Shown here piece after piece: positions 1 through 8,433 of a DNA stretch of 32,042 nt (positions within the stretch are counted from its first letter, which is position 1; every line of letters begins with the position of its first letter). The stretch comes from Eubacteriaceae bacterium (GTDB lineage Bacteria; Bacillota; Clostridia; Eubacteriales; Alkalibacteraceae). The position numbers were made by a program, and so were the translations under genes. Below the pieces are notes generated by a model. That model did not search any database. It was not told where the DNA came from and worked only from the letters and a program-made list of their open reading frames with translations. Location of the stretch: assembly GCA_003446375.1 (NCBI GenBank), contig DMAW01000181.1, positions 1 to 32,042 of the forward strand. The letters are read 5' to 3'.

Positions 1-24
1 CACACTTTTATGGACTTGACTGTC

Positions 25-71
25 AATTTATGTGTAATTCTATATACAATGTACAATGCCTATGTTATAAT
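25..71 (+). promoter_or_regulatory. Candidate nifJ promoter with upstream two-part element
   Basis: An extended -10 (TGtTATAAT) lies at 63-71, which would place the start of transcription near 78 and give an 85-base leader. No good -35 sits 17 bases upstream. Instead the region 25-52 holds the words AATTTATGTGT (25-35) and ATATACAATGT (42-52), both of which recur upstream of the DUF1576 gene at 6877-6901. A small palindrome TTGACtGTCAA lies just before at 16-26. The arrangement suggests an activator-dependent promoter; that is inference. The TTGACA at 71-76 has no matching -10. Confidence 0.5.
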
Positions 72-163
72 TGACATGCTATTGTGTCTAAAAGCACATA
101 GGTTTTAGGGGATATCATTTATTTTTATTAACAATATTTATTGAAATATAAGGAGGTTCATTC

Positions 164-3100
164 ATGGCAAGAAAAATGAAAACTATGGATGGTAACACGG
201 CTGCGGCTTATGTATCATATGCATTTACCGAAGTTGCTGCTATCTATCCAATCACTCCATCATCCAATATGGCAGAAATGGTGGATGAATGGTCGGCTAA
301 AGGCCAAAAAAATATCTTTGGTGAGACAGTAGATGTAGTTGAGATGCAATCTGAGGCTGGTGCAGCTGGTGCTGTGCACGGTTCTTTGGCGGCAGGCGCT
401 CTTACTAGTACTTACACTGCATCTCAAGGTCTTTTGTTGATGCTTCCAAACATGTATAAAATTGCAGGTGAATTATTACCTGGAGTCTTTCATGTAAGTG
501 CAAGAGCAATTGCAGGACATGCGCTTTCAATTTTTGGAGACCATTCGGATGTTATGTCTGCAAAACCTACAGGATTTGCGATGTTAGCTTCAAACAGCGT
601 ACAAGAGGTAATGGATTTAGGTGGTATAGCTCATTTGGCATCTATCAAGACGAGAGTTCCTTTCCTTCATTTTTTCGATGGGTTCAGAACATCTCACGAG
701 ATTCAAAAAATTGAGCAAATTGAATATGATGAATTTGCGCAACTTCTTGACTTTGAAGCCGTACAAGCATTCAGAGACAGAGCGCTTAATCCGGAACACC
801 CTGTAACAAGAGGTACAGCTCAAAATCCTGATATCTTCTTCCAAGCTAGAGAAGCTTTAAATCCTTTCTATAACTGGGTTCCGGATGTAGTGGCAAATTA
901 CATGAAGGACATAACAAAGTTGACTGGCAGAGAATACAAACCTTTTGATTACTATGGGGCAGAAGATGCAACGGATGTGATTGTTGCAATGGGTTCTGTG
1001 GTAGATACTATTGAAGAGACAGTTGATTATCTAGTAGCTCAAGGAAAAAAAGTAGGCGTAATCAAAGTAAGGCTTTATAGACCTTTCTCAGAAAAATATT
1101 TCTTTGACGTATTACCTGAGTCGGTTGAAAAGATTGCCGTTATAGATAGAAGCAAAGAGCTTGGAGCATTGGGAGATGCACTTTATGAAGATGTAAGAAC
1201 ATTATTTTATGACAAAGACAAGAGACCTATAATAGTAGGCGGAAGATATGGTCTAGGTTCAAAAGATACTACTCCATCTCAAATATTGTCTATCTATGAC
1301 AACTTAAGTGCGGCGGAGCCGAAAAATGGATTTACAGTTGGTATAGTAGACGATGTTACTTTTACTTCTCTTGAAGAAAAAGAAACTATTAATACGACTC
1401 CTGAGGGAACGATAAGATGCAAGTTCTGGGGTCTTGGTTCAGACGGAACAGTAGGTGCGAATAAAAATGCAATCAAGGTAATAGGGGATAACACAGATAT
1501 GTACGCCCAAGGTTATTTTTCTTATGATAGTAAGAAATCGGGCGGAGTTACGATTTCTCACTTGAGATTTGGTAAAAAACCAATTAAATCAACTTACCTG
1601 ATAGATGAAGCGGATTTTGTTTCATGTTCTACGCAAGCATATGTTTACCAATATGATCTTCTTAAAGGTTTGAAAAAGGGTGGAACATTCCTATTCAATA
1701 CTATTTGGACTCCGGAAGAGTTGGATGAGCATTTGCCGGCAGAAATGAAAAACTATTTAGCTAAAAACGACATCGAATTTTATATTATAAATGCAACTAA
1801 AATAGCAGAAGAAATTGGTCTAGGAAACAGAACTAATACTATCATGCAATCGGCATTCTTCAAGCTTGCAAAGGTCATGGATCTTGATGAGGCAATCGGT
1901 TACCTTAAAGATGCTATTAAAAAATCTTATGGCAGCAAGGGAGATGCAATTGTCAACATGAATAATCAGGCAGTCGATCAAGGCATAGATGCACTTGTTA
2001 AAATTGACATACCTGCTGAATGGGCAGATGCTAAAGACGATGTAGTTGAAACTGCTGCATCAAATGAGCCTGACTTCATAAAAAATGTATTAAGACCGAT
2101 GAACAGACAAGAAGGCGACAGCTTGCCGGTTTCTACTTTCACAGGTAGAGAAGACGGAACATTCCCTCAAGGAACTGCTGCATACGAAAAAAGAGGAATC
2201 GCTGTTAATGTGCCTGAATGGCAAATTGACAACTGCATCCAATGTAATCAGTGTTCATTTGTATGTCCTCACGCTGCAATAAGACCATTCCTTGCAACTG
2301 AAGAAGAAATGAAAAATGCGCCTGAGACATTTGAAGGAAAGAAAGCTATAGGAAAAGGATTTGAAGACTATCAGTACAGGATTCAAGTTTCAGTAATGGA
2401 CTGTACAGGATGCGGCAACTGTGCTGACATATGTCCTTCGAAGCAGAAATCATTGATAATGAAGCCTATTGGCACGCAAGAAGAGCAAGTAGCCAACTGG
2501 GATTACGCAGTGACTCTTCCTGTAAGAGATAAAGTTGTAGCAAAAACTACTGTTAAAGGAAGTCAATTCGCTCAGCCATTGCTTGAGTTCTCAGGAGCCT
2601 GCGCAGGTTGTGGTGAGACTCCATACGCAAAAGCCATAACTCAGCTTTATGGAGATAGAATGATGATAGCAAATGCAACGGGCTGTTCATCAATCTGGGG
2701 TGGTTCTGCACCTTCGACTCCATACTGTACAAATGCTGAAGGCAAAGGTCCATCTTGGGCGAACTCTTTATTTGAAGATAATGCTGAGTATGGATTTGGT
2801 ATGGCTATAGCGGTTAAGAAAAATAGAACAACAATTGAAAATGCCCTAAACCACATAGTTGAGTGCTGTGATGATGAAAAAGTTAAATCAGCTGCTTCCA
2901 AGTGGATAGAAACTCAAAAAGATGGAGAAGCATCAAAAGAAGCGTCAAAAGAATTGCTTGCAGTGTTGACTGATGCCAAGGCTTCATGTCCGGATTGTGA
3001 AAAGAGCATAAAGACTGTGATAGATTTGAAAGACTTCTTAGTCAAAAAATCAGTTTGGGTATTTGGAGGAGACGGATGGGCTTACGATATCGGATTTGGC

Positions 3101-3691
3101 GGCTTAGATCATGTTATCGCCAGCGGAGAAGATATCAATATAATGGTATTTGACACCGAGGTTTATTCAAATACTGGAGGTCAGGCTTCTAAGGCAACTC
3201 CGGTTGCAGCAGTTGCCAAGTTTGCAGCTTCTGGAATGAAGAACAAGAAAAAAGACCTTGGAAGAATTGCTATGACTTATGGCAATGTTTATATCGCACA
3301 GGTAGGTATGGGTGCTGACAAAAATCAATTTATGAAAGCCCTCATTGAAGCAGAGAATTACGATGGTCCTTCTTTGATCATAGCATATGCTCCGTGTATC
3401 AATCACGGCATCAAGGGCGGAATGGGCAAAACTCAGGAGCAAACTAAATTTGCTGTTGAAACTGGTTACTGGCATTTGTATAGATACAATCCAGAGCTTA
3501 AAGAGCAAGGCAAAAATCCATTTATACTTGACTCTAAAGAGCCTACAAAATCATTCCAGGATTTCATTAGAAGCGAGGTAAGATATACTTCACTTCAAAG
3601 ATCATTCCCGGCTTTGGCAGAAAAATTATTTGAAAAAGCTGAGATGGATGCTAAGGAAAAAATGGAAACATATAAAAAACTTGCTGAATAA
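164..3691 (+). CDS. nifJ: Pyruvate:ferredoxin (flavodoxin) oxidoreductase, single-chain
   Basis: This cytoplasmic enzyme oxidises pyruvate to acetyl-CoA and CO2 with reduction of ferredoxin or flavodoxin, the central pyruvate step of anaerobes. At 1175 residues it is full length for the homodimeric single-chain form. Visible in order are the N-terminal pyruvate-binding motif YPITPSS (28-34), the central domains, a two-cluster ferredoxin domain (C691, C694, C697, C701 and C747, C750, C753, C757), and the thiamine diphosphate domain with GDG at 969-971. The proximal 4Fe-4S cluster ligands C813, C816, C841 and C1078 are all present, matching the pattern of the Desulfovibrio enzyme. The start is fixed by AAGGAGG about 7 bases upstream of the ATG. 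The gene stands alone, followed at once by a strong terminator. No sign of damage; identity is very secure. Confidence 0.98.
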   Translation: MARKMKTMDGNTAAAYVSYAFTEVAAIYPITPSSNMAEMVDEWSAKGQKNIFGETVDVVEMQSEAGAAGAVHGSLAAGALTSTYTASQGLLLMLPNMYKIAGELLPGVFHVSARAIAGHALSIFGDHSDVMSAKPTGFAMLASNSVQEVMDLGGIAHLASIKTRVPFLHFFDGFRTSHEIQKIEQIEYDEFAQLLDFEAVQAFRDRALNPEHPVTRGTAQNPDIFFQAREALNPFYNWVPDVVANYMKDITKLTGREYKPFDYYGAEDATDVIVAMGSVVDTIEETVDYLVAQGKKVGVIKVRLYRPFSEKYFFDVLPESVEKIAVIDRSKELGALGDALYEDVRTLFYDKDKRPIIVGGRYGLGSKDTTPSQILSIYDNLSAAEPKNGFTVGIVDDVTFTSLEEKETINTTPEGTIRCKFWGLGSDGTVGANKNAIKVIGDNTDMYAQGYFSYDSKKSGGVTISHLRFGKKPIKSTYLIDEADFVSCSTQAYVYQYDLLKGLKKGGTFLFNTIWTPEELDEHLPAEMKNYLAKNDIEFYIINATKIAEEIGLGNRTNTIMQSAFFKLAKVMDLDEAIGYLKDAIKKSYGSKGDAIVNMNNQAVDQGIDALVKIDIPAEWADAKDDVVETAASNEPDFIKNVLRPMNRQEGDSLPVSTFTGREDGTFPQGTAAYEKRGIAVNVPEWQIDNCIQCNQCSFVCPHAAIRPFLATEEEMKNAPETFEGKKAIGKGFEDYQYRIQVSVMDCTGCGNCADICPSKQKSLIMKPIGTQEEQVANWDYAVTLPVRDKVVAKTTVKGSQFAQPLLEFSGACAGCGETPYAKAITQLYGDRMMIANATGCSSIWGGSAPSTPYCTNAEGKGPSWANSLFEDNAEYGFGMAIAVKKNRTTIENALNHIVECCDDEKVKSAASKWIETQKDGEASKEASKELLAVLTDAKASCPDCEKSIKTVIDLKDFLVKKSVWVFGGDGWAYDIGFGGLDHVIASGEDINIMVFDTEVYSNTGGQASKATPVAAVAKFAASGMKNKKKDLGRIAMTYGNVYIAQVGMGADKNQFMKALIEAENYDGPSLIIAYAPCINHGIKGGMGKTQEQTKFAVETGYWHLYRYNPELKEQGKNPFILDSKEPTKSFQDFIRSEVRYTSLQRSFPALAEKLFEKAEMDAKEKMETYKKLAE

Positions 3692-3695
3692 GCAT

Positions 3696-3726
3696 AAAGC
3701 CGGAGACATTGTCTCCGGCTTTTCTT
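3696..3726 (+). terminator. Rho-independent terminator after nifJ
   Basis: A GC-rich stem of about 12 base pairs (AAAGCCGGAGAC pairing with its complement, arms 3696-3707 and 3711-3722) with a 3-base loop is followed by a T-rich tract. It begins five bases after the nifJ stop codon. Confidence 0.93.
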
Positions 3727-3849
3727 TAATTATGAAAGTACATTAGAGGCTTTGCTTTTGAGGTGCTGTTACTCAAGAGTTATAAAGGGTATAAACATAT
3801 TAATAAAATAGAATTAACACCGATATATATCAGTGACGGGGGTGGCATA

Positions 3850-4986
3850 GTGAGGATACAAAGGATTATTAGCGAATATTTAAATGATGTAATAGTTAGA
3901 AGCATTGACAACCCGTCTATAGATAAAACCGAAAAGAATCAACACATCTCTAAAATATCAGATGGCATAAAAGCAGGAATTGAAAGTCAAGATGGAAAGT
4001 TAATGAGCTCAAGTCTTAAAAATCGAGAATATATCGTTGACGTTAAGAATGCTCCACGTGATTTAACGTTAGAAAAAACAAATACTAAGGGAATAGATAA
4101 TTATCAAAATTACAAAGAAGAGATTGTAGATAAGATTATAGATTTTAAGAGCGATTTAGATGGGAAAAATCTCGAAAGCATAATAGAAAGCATAAGAAAA
4201 TCTGTCAAGATAAATGCTGATGTTAAATTTTTGCGAGTTGAATCGGTTAAGATATATAAGGATTTAAAAATGGAGTTCAAGCTTTCCGATGGGGAAAATT
4301 TAATATTGCTTGATTACAAAAATTTAGATGAGAAAAATATAGAAGCAGCTAATTATAAAATTCCTCTCACCGTAAATAATTTAGAAGAATTTGATATAAG
4401 AAATGAAAAATTCATAGATGTACATATAAAATTTATAAATAAAACCCATTTGTCAAACGAAAGCATAAAAAATTTTTTAGCGGCTAAATTTGTAAGTTTT
4501 ACAGAAGCCGCAAATCCTCATGAAGGAAGGTACTTTACTCCAGATGATATAGAATCTGAAATTGAGGTGTTAGTAAAGATACTAAAGCCTGAAGATAGCA
4601 ACATATTATTTAATGGTTCAAAAATTCCAAAAGCTAACACTGCATTAGAACAGCTCTTATCTAGTAAATTACCGGAAGTAAAATACAATAAGGGCACAGT
4701 TAAAACGGCATACATCAATGCAGACCAAATCGCCTTTGACATTTATATAAAAGATATAAAAAATGGATCTTTGGCAGTGGGTCTAAGCTACGGAGCTTTT
4801 GCTTATATTTCTGAGGAATCAATAAAAAAAATAAACTACGCTTACGATCAAATTTCAGGAATTGCAGGTATTTCTTATCATAGTGCGATATTAAAAATTA
4901 TTGAAGAAGTTGTAAGATCAAAAGCAGCATTGTTAACTTTATGGGGCATTATTATTCTATTTTTGTATTTGTTTTTAATAACATAA
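3850..4986 (+). CDS. Unrecognised protein with C-terminal membrane anchor
   Basis: I do not recognise the family. The reading frame is open from a GTG at 3763, but the GTG at 3850 is better placed, 4 bases after GGGGGTGG, and gives 378 residues. The first ~110 residues are polar and probably flexible. A stretch of about 200 residues with alternating hydrophobic pattern follows and looks folded. The last ~20 residues are a single hydrophobic segment (LTLWGIIILFLYLFLIT) ending at the stop codon, as in tail-anchored proteins, so most of the protein would face the cytoplasm. No signal peptide, cysteine motif or nucleotide-binding motif is visible. It is a single-gene unit between the nifJ terminator and a bidirectional terminator shared with glnS. 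Codon use and base composition resemble the neighbours. That it is a real gene is likely; its function is unknown. Confidence 0.75.
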   Translation: MRIQRIISEYLNDVIVRSIDNPSIDKTEKNQHISKISDGIKAGIESQDGKLMSSSLKNREYIVDVKNAPRDLTLEKTNTKGIDNYQNYKEEIVDKIIDFKSDLDGKNLESIIESIRKSVKINADVKFLRVESVKIYKDLKMEFKLSDGENLILLDYKNLDEKNIEAANYKIPLTVNNLEEFDIRNEKFIDVHIKFINKTHLSNESIKNFLAAKFVSFTEAANPHEGRYFTPDDIESEIEVLVKILKPEDSNILFNGSKIPKANTALEQLLSSKLPEVKYNKGTVKTAYINADQIAFDIYIKDIKNGSLAVGLSYGAFAYISEESIKKINYAYDQISGIAGISYHSAILKIIEEVVRSKAALLTLWGIIILFLYLFLIT

Positions 4987-5021
4987 AACCGCAAGATTAG
5001 CCATCGCTTTCTTGCGGTTTT
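4985..5021. terminator. Bidirectional terminator between hypothetical gene and glnS
   Basis: Arms AAAACCGCAAGA (4985-4996) and its exact complement (5010-5021) form a 12-base-pair stem with a 13-base loop. A-rich and T-rich flanks let it act for the plus-strand gene ending at 4986 and the minus-strand glnS ending at 5027. Confidence 0.88.
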
Positions 5022-5026
5022 GTTGT

Positions 5027-6706
5027 TCATACAGGTTTCCAGGAGCTTTTTAAACTGACGATCAGGTTGAAAATAAGATTTTCCGTATCTGTATTTTGAA
5101 TATCTACACAAAAATAACCGTGTCTGACAAACTGGTAGCGTTGCATTGGAAGTGCTTCTGATAAAGATGATTCTACGTAACCTTTTTTTATGATAAGTGA
5201 ATTTGGATTGAGAGTATATTTCTGGCTTTCTTCATCCTTATCATTAGGCTGTTCGTCAATCAAATAATCGTAAATCCTAAACTCAGACTCCTTGTTGACC
5301 TTAGCACTTACCCAGTGCAGGGTGCCTTTGACTTTCCTCCCTGTAAATCCGCTGCCGGACTTGGTCTCAGGGTCGTAAGTACAGTGTATTTCTTTAACTA
5401 AGCCATTGACATCAAGTATGTAATCATGACATTTCACAAAGTATGCTCCCATCAATCTTACTTCATTGCCTGGATATAATCGGTGATATTTTTTAGGAGG
5501 ATCTATCATAAAATCATCCCGGTCTATGTAAATTTCTTTTGTAAATGGAATTTTTCTAACTCCAAGATCTTCATTATCCTGATTGTTTTTCATTTCCAAC
5601 CATTCTAGATGATCTTCAGGAAGGTTTGTAATGACAAGCTTTACCGGCTCGACTACTGCCATACATCTTGGAACCTTAGGCTTTAAATCATCTCTTACAA
5701 AATGTTCAAACATGGCGATATCCACGGTGCTGTTGGATTTTGCAACCCCGATCTCTTCGCAAAATTTCTGTATAGCTTCAGCAGTTACGCCTCTTCTTCT
5801 GAGTCCGGCAATTGTCATGAGCCTAGGATCGTCCCACCCATCGACTTTTCGATCGTCTACAAGTTTTTTCAGAAATCTCTTTCCGACGATGGTCTTGGTA
5901 AGAAAAAGCTTTGCAAATTCAATTTGTTTGGGAGGCTCATTTTTAAAATCATCTAAATTTGACAAGACCCAGTTGTAAAACGGTCTGTGATCTTCAAATT
6001 CAAGAGAACATAGGGAGTGCGTTATTCTCTCGATTGCATCTTCAATTGGATGAGCGTAATCATACATGGGATATATACACCATTTATCCCCTGTATTATG
6101 ATGATAAGCTCTAGAAATCCTATAAATTATTGGATCGCGCATATTGATATTTGGGCTGGACATATCAATTTTTGCTCTTAGAACTTTACTGCCGTCTTTA
6201 TATTCACCGTTTTTCATAGCTTGAAATAATTTAAGGTTTTCGGAAATGCTTCTTTCTCTATATGGACTGTTTTTGCCAGGCTCTGTAAGGGTGCCTCTAA
6301 ATTGCTTGATTTCTTCAGGAGACAAGTCATCGACGTATGCCAACCCTTTATTGATCAGCTCCACTGCATATATGTACATCCGGTCAAAATAGTTGGAAGC
6401 AAAAAATAGTCTGTCTTCCCAGTCGGCACCAAGCCATTTTATATCTTCTTTGATTGACTCTACGTACTCGGTATCTTCCTTTGCTGGATTGGTATCGTCA
6501 AATCTTAAATTGAATTTTCCGTTAAATTTTTTAGCTGCATTATAATTTAACAATATAGCTTTTGCATGTCCTATATGAAGATAGCCATTAGGCTCAGGAG
6601 GAAACCTTGTATGCACTCTGTTATCAGAAAAAGTATTGTTTTTAACATCTTCTTCAATGATGTTGTAAATAAAATTTGAAGATTTTCTTTTGTTGTCTGA
6701 TTCCAC
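5027..6706 (-). CDS. glnS: Glutaminyl-tRNA synthetase
   Basis: This class I synthetase charges tRNA(Gln) directly with glutamine. The 559-residue length is normal. The catalytic domain carries [14 protein letters not shown] with HIGH at 44-47, the DDTNP motif near 70-74, and DPII..R...HH.TG..W.IYP.YD.AH near 191-219. [17 protein letters not shown] follows at 290-306, and the C-terminal beta-barrel anticodon domain after that. The KMSKS-type loop, usually VMSKRK in this family, reads IVGKRF here (273-278), keeping the lysine but losing Met-Ser. The start is GTG at 6706, set by AGGAGTGA a few bases upstream; an ATG two bases earlier is out of frame. Many Firmicutes lack GlnRS and use GatCAB amidation, so direct charging is worth noting, although several Clostridia have it. 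No T-box leader is present. Single gene. Confidence 0.96.
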   Translation of the reverse strand: MESDNKRKSSNFIYNIIEEDVKNNTFSDNRVHTRFPPEPNGYLHIGHAKAILLNYNAAKKFNGKFNLRFDDTNPAKEDTEYVESIKEDIKWLGADWEDRLFFASNYFDRMYIYAVELINKGLAYVDDLSPEEIKQFRGTLTEPGKNSPYRERSISENLKLFQAMKNGEYKDGSKVLRAKIDMSSPNINMRDPIIYRISRAYHHNTGDKWCIYPMYDYAHPIEDAIERITHSLCSLEFEDHRPFYNWVLSNLDDFKNEPPKQIEFAKLFLTKTIVGKRFLKKLVDDRKVDGWDDPRLMTIAGLRRRGVTAEAIQKFCEEIGVAKSNSTVDIAMFEHFVRDDLKPKVPRCMAVVEPVKLVITNLPEDHLEWLEMKNNQDNEDLGVRKIPFTKEIYIDRDDFMIDPPKKYHRLYPGNEVRLMGAYFVKCHDYILDVNGLVKEIHCTYDPETKSGSGFTGRKVKGTLHWVSAKVNKESEFRIYDYLIDEQPNDKDEESQKYTLNPNSLIIKKGYVESSLSEALPMQRYQFVRHGYFCVDIQNTDTENLIFNLIVSLKSSWKPV

Positions 6707-6743
6707 ATTATCACTCCTAGTACTATATGATTGTATCTATATG

Positions 6744-6752
6744 ATTTTATCA
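6744..6752 (-). promoter_or_regulatory. Extended -10 of the glnS promoter
   Basis: Read on the minus strand the sequence is TGaTAAAAT, an extended -10 with no convincing -35. Transcription would start near 6737, leaving a leader of about 30 bases, too short for a T-box riboswitch. Confidence 0.5.
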
Positions 6753-6876
6753 TAAACAATGATTCAATAGTATAAAAAAACTTAATATCTTTCTTCATTT
6801 TCAAAGACTCAATTAAGGAAGGCATGTTAAAATAACCTATGTAATCGTTTGTAAAGAATTAGACAAAAAGTAATCG

Positions 6877-6925
6877 AATTTATGTGTCAAATATACAATG
6901 TGATATTGATTACATGATGTATAAT
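6877..6925 (+). promoter_or_regulatory. Candidate DUF1576 promoter with element shared with nifJ
   Basis: AATTTATGTGT (6877-6887) and ATATACAATGT (6891-6901) repeat the two words found upstream of nifJ, here 3 rather than 6 bases apart. A consensus TATAAT follows at 6920-6925 with no good -35. Transcription would start near 6932, putting the element around -55 to -31. The second word also has an inverted partner (TTGTAT near 6930-6935). Read as an activator-type site; this is inference. Confidence 0.45.
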
Positions 6926-6995
6926 AATATTGTATACAGAATAATTCAATAAATCAGGTTTTAAAATAAATGGTTTCGGGGTGGTCATATATAAT

Positions 6996-8378
6996 ATGGA
7001 GTTCAAAAAAAAGGTAGTTCAGGATACGGAAGCGGTCTTAGACAATGGCGTTTTAGGTTCAAGAGAAGATGTCGGTAATGAAGAAGATGTTATATACGTA
7101 AATAATGTAAAAGTTACTGATAAACATAAATATGTGATAATGACTATTATGACTTTGTTTTTATTGGCTTCATCCTTCGTTTACAGCTCACCTGCAGAAA
7201 TAATATCAGGAATGAATCTAATAATAGTGTCTCCAAGCATTCTTGTAACAGACTATTTTGAAATAGCAAACATAGGAGCATCTCTTTTTAATAGCGCAAT
7301 TATAACTTTGGTTGGAATAATAGTAGCCAAAGTAAACAAAGTCGAGATGAACGGTCCCTTGATTGCAGCACTCCTGACCCTTGCAGGTTTTTCGTTTTTT
7401 GGTAAAAACCTATATAACACTTGGGGGATTATGGCAGGAGTGTATGCATACTCTGTATTTAAAAAAGAAGCGTTTAGCAAGTACACGGTTCAAGCCTTGT
7501 TCAGCACTGCGCTAGGGCCTTTGATAAGTTATGTGACCTTTGGAATAGGGCTTGATGTAGTACAAGGGATTTTGCTGGGGAATCTAGCGGGCTTTATTGC
7601 AGGATTTGTTCTGCCGCCTCTAGCATCACATTTTTTATTATTTCATCAAGGTTATAGCATTTACAATATCGGCTTTACTGCCGGAATTATCGGAATGTTC
7701 TTCATGGCGGCATTAAGAGGACTTGGTTTTCAAACGGAGACATCAGTAAATGCCTTAAGCGGAATGAACGAGCCATTATCCATGTTTTTAATAATAATGT
7801 TTAGCATAATGCTCTTTACGGGATTGTTCTTGAATCAGTTCAGTTTTAAAGGGTTGTCGGATTTATTTAAATTATCCGGAAGACTATCATCAGATTTTGT
7901 CTCACAGGTTGGATTTGGGATAGTGTTGATTAATATGGCTCTACTTGGTTTTATGTCGATGTTTTACGTGATACTTCTGGGTGGGGACTTGAACGGTCCC
8001 GTAATTGGAGGCATATTCACTGTAGTTGGATTTGGCGCATACGGAAAGCACCTGAGAAATGTAGTGCCTATTCTTTTAGGTGTATATATAGCATCCTTAT
8101 TCAACGTATACGATACGGCGTCTACTGTAGCTTTGCTTGCAGCGCTTTTCGGTACGACCCTAGCTCCCATAGCAGGACATTATGGACCGCTGCACGGAAT
8201 AATAGCAGGATTTTTACATATGTCGATGACTATGAACGTGTCGTATCTTCACGGTGGAATGAATCTGTACAATAATGGTTTTTCAGGAGGATTTGTGGCA
8301 GCAGCATTGGCTCCTTTATTTGAATCCGTTGGATTTTTAAAAACCAGAGCAGACAATTATGAAAATCTTTATAAGTAA
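6996..8378 (+). CDS. DUF1576 family polytopic membrane protein
   Basis: A 460-residue integral membrane protein that I place in the DUF1576 family, found mainly in Clostridia, with no established function. The first ~40 residues are acidic and cytoplasmic-looking, then about ten or more hydrophobic segments follow. The protein is an internal duplication: NGP at 119-121 and 333-335, GKxLxN at 136-141 and 350-355, and YNxGF at 223-227 and 425-429 recur in the same order about 200-215 residues apart. Such repeats are common in transporters and channels. The frame opens at GTG 6981, but GGGGTGG at 6978-6984 suits the ATG at 6996 (spacing 11). It is transcribed divergently from glnS and ends at a bidirectional terminator. 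Its upstream region shares a two-part element with nifJ. Transport is a plausible role; the substrate is unknown. Confidence 0.85.
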   Translation: MEFKKKVVQDTEAVLDNGVLGSREDVGNEEDVIYVNNVKVTDKHKYVIMTIMTLFLLASSFVYSSPAEIISGMNLIIVSPSILVTDYFEIANIGASLFNSAIITLVGIIVAKVNKVEMNGPLIAALLTLAGFSFFGKNLYNTWGIMAGVYAYSVFKKEAFSKYTVQALFSTALGPLISYVTFGIGLDVVQGILLGNLAGFIAGFVLPPLASHFLLFHQGYSIYNIGFTAGIIGMFFMAALRGLGFQTETSVNALSGMNEPLSMFLIIMFSIMLFTGLFLNQFSFKGLSDLFKLSGRLSSDFVSQVGFGIVLINMALLGFMSMFYVILLGGDLNGPVIGGIFTVVGFGAYGKHLRNVVPILLGVYIASLFNVYDTASTVALLAALFGTTLAPIAGHYGPLHGIIAGFLHMSMTMNVSYLHGGMNLYNNGFSGGFVAAALAPLFESVGFLKTRADNYENLYK

Positions 8379-8384
8379 AAATAG

Positions 8385-8431
8385 TAAAGCCCATCTTTAA
8401 GAGGTTTTATCCTTTCTAAGATGAGGCTTTA
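8385..8431. terminator. Bidirectional terminator between DUF1576 gene and uup
   Basis: TAAAGCC (8385-8391) pairs with GGCTTTA (8425-8431) and CATCTT (8392-8397) with AAGATG (8418-8423), with a one-base bulge and a partly paired loop. It lies between two converging genes, with T-rich sequence on both sides. Confidence 0.75.
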
Positions 8432-8433
8432 TA

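Noticed and set aside
71..76. TTGACA as the nifJ -35
   Set aside because: No -10-like hexamer lies 16-19 bases downstream, and it overlaps a consensus extended -10.
3167..3508. 113-residue open frame on the minus strand inside nifJ
   Set aside because: Antisense to a highly conserved domain, without ribosome binding site or protein-like composition.
6707..6876. T-box riboswitch before glnS
   Set aside because: No conserved T-box core was seen and the predicted leader is only about 30 bases.
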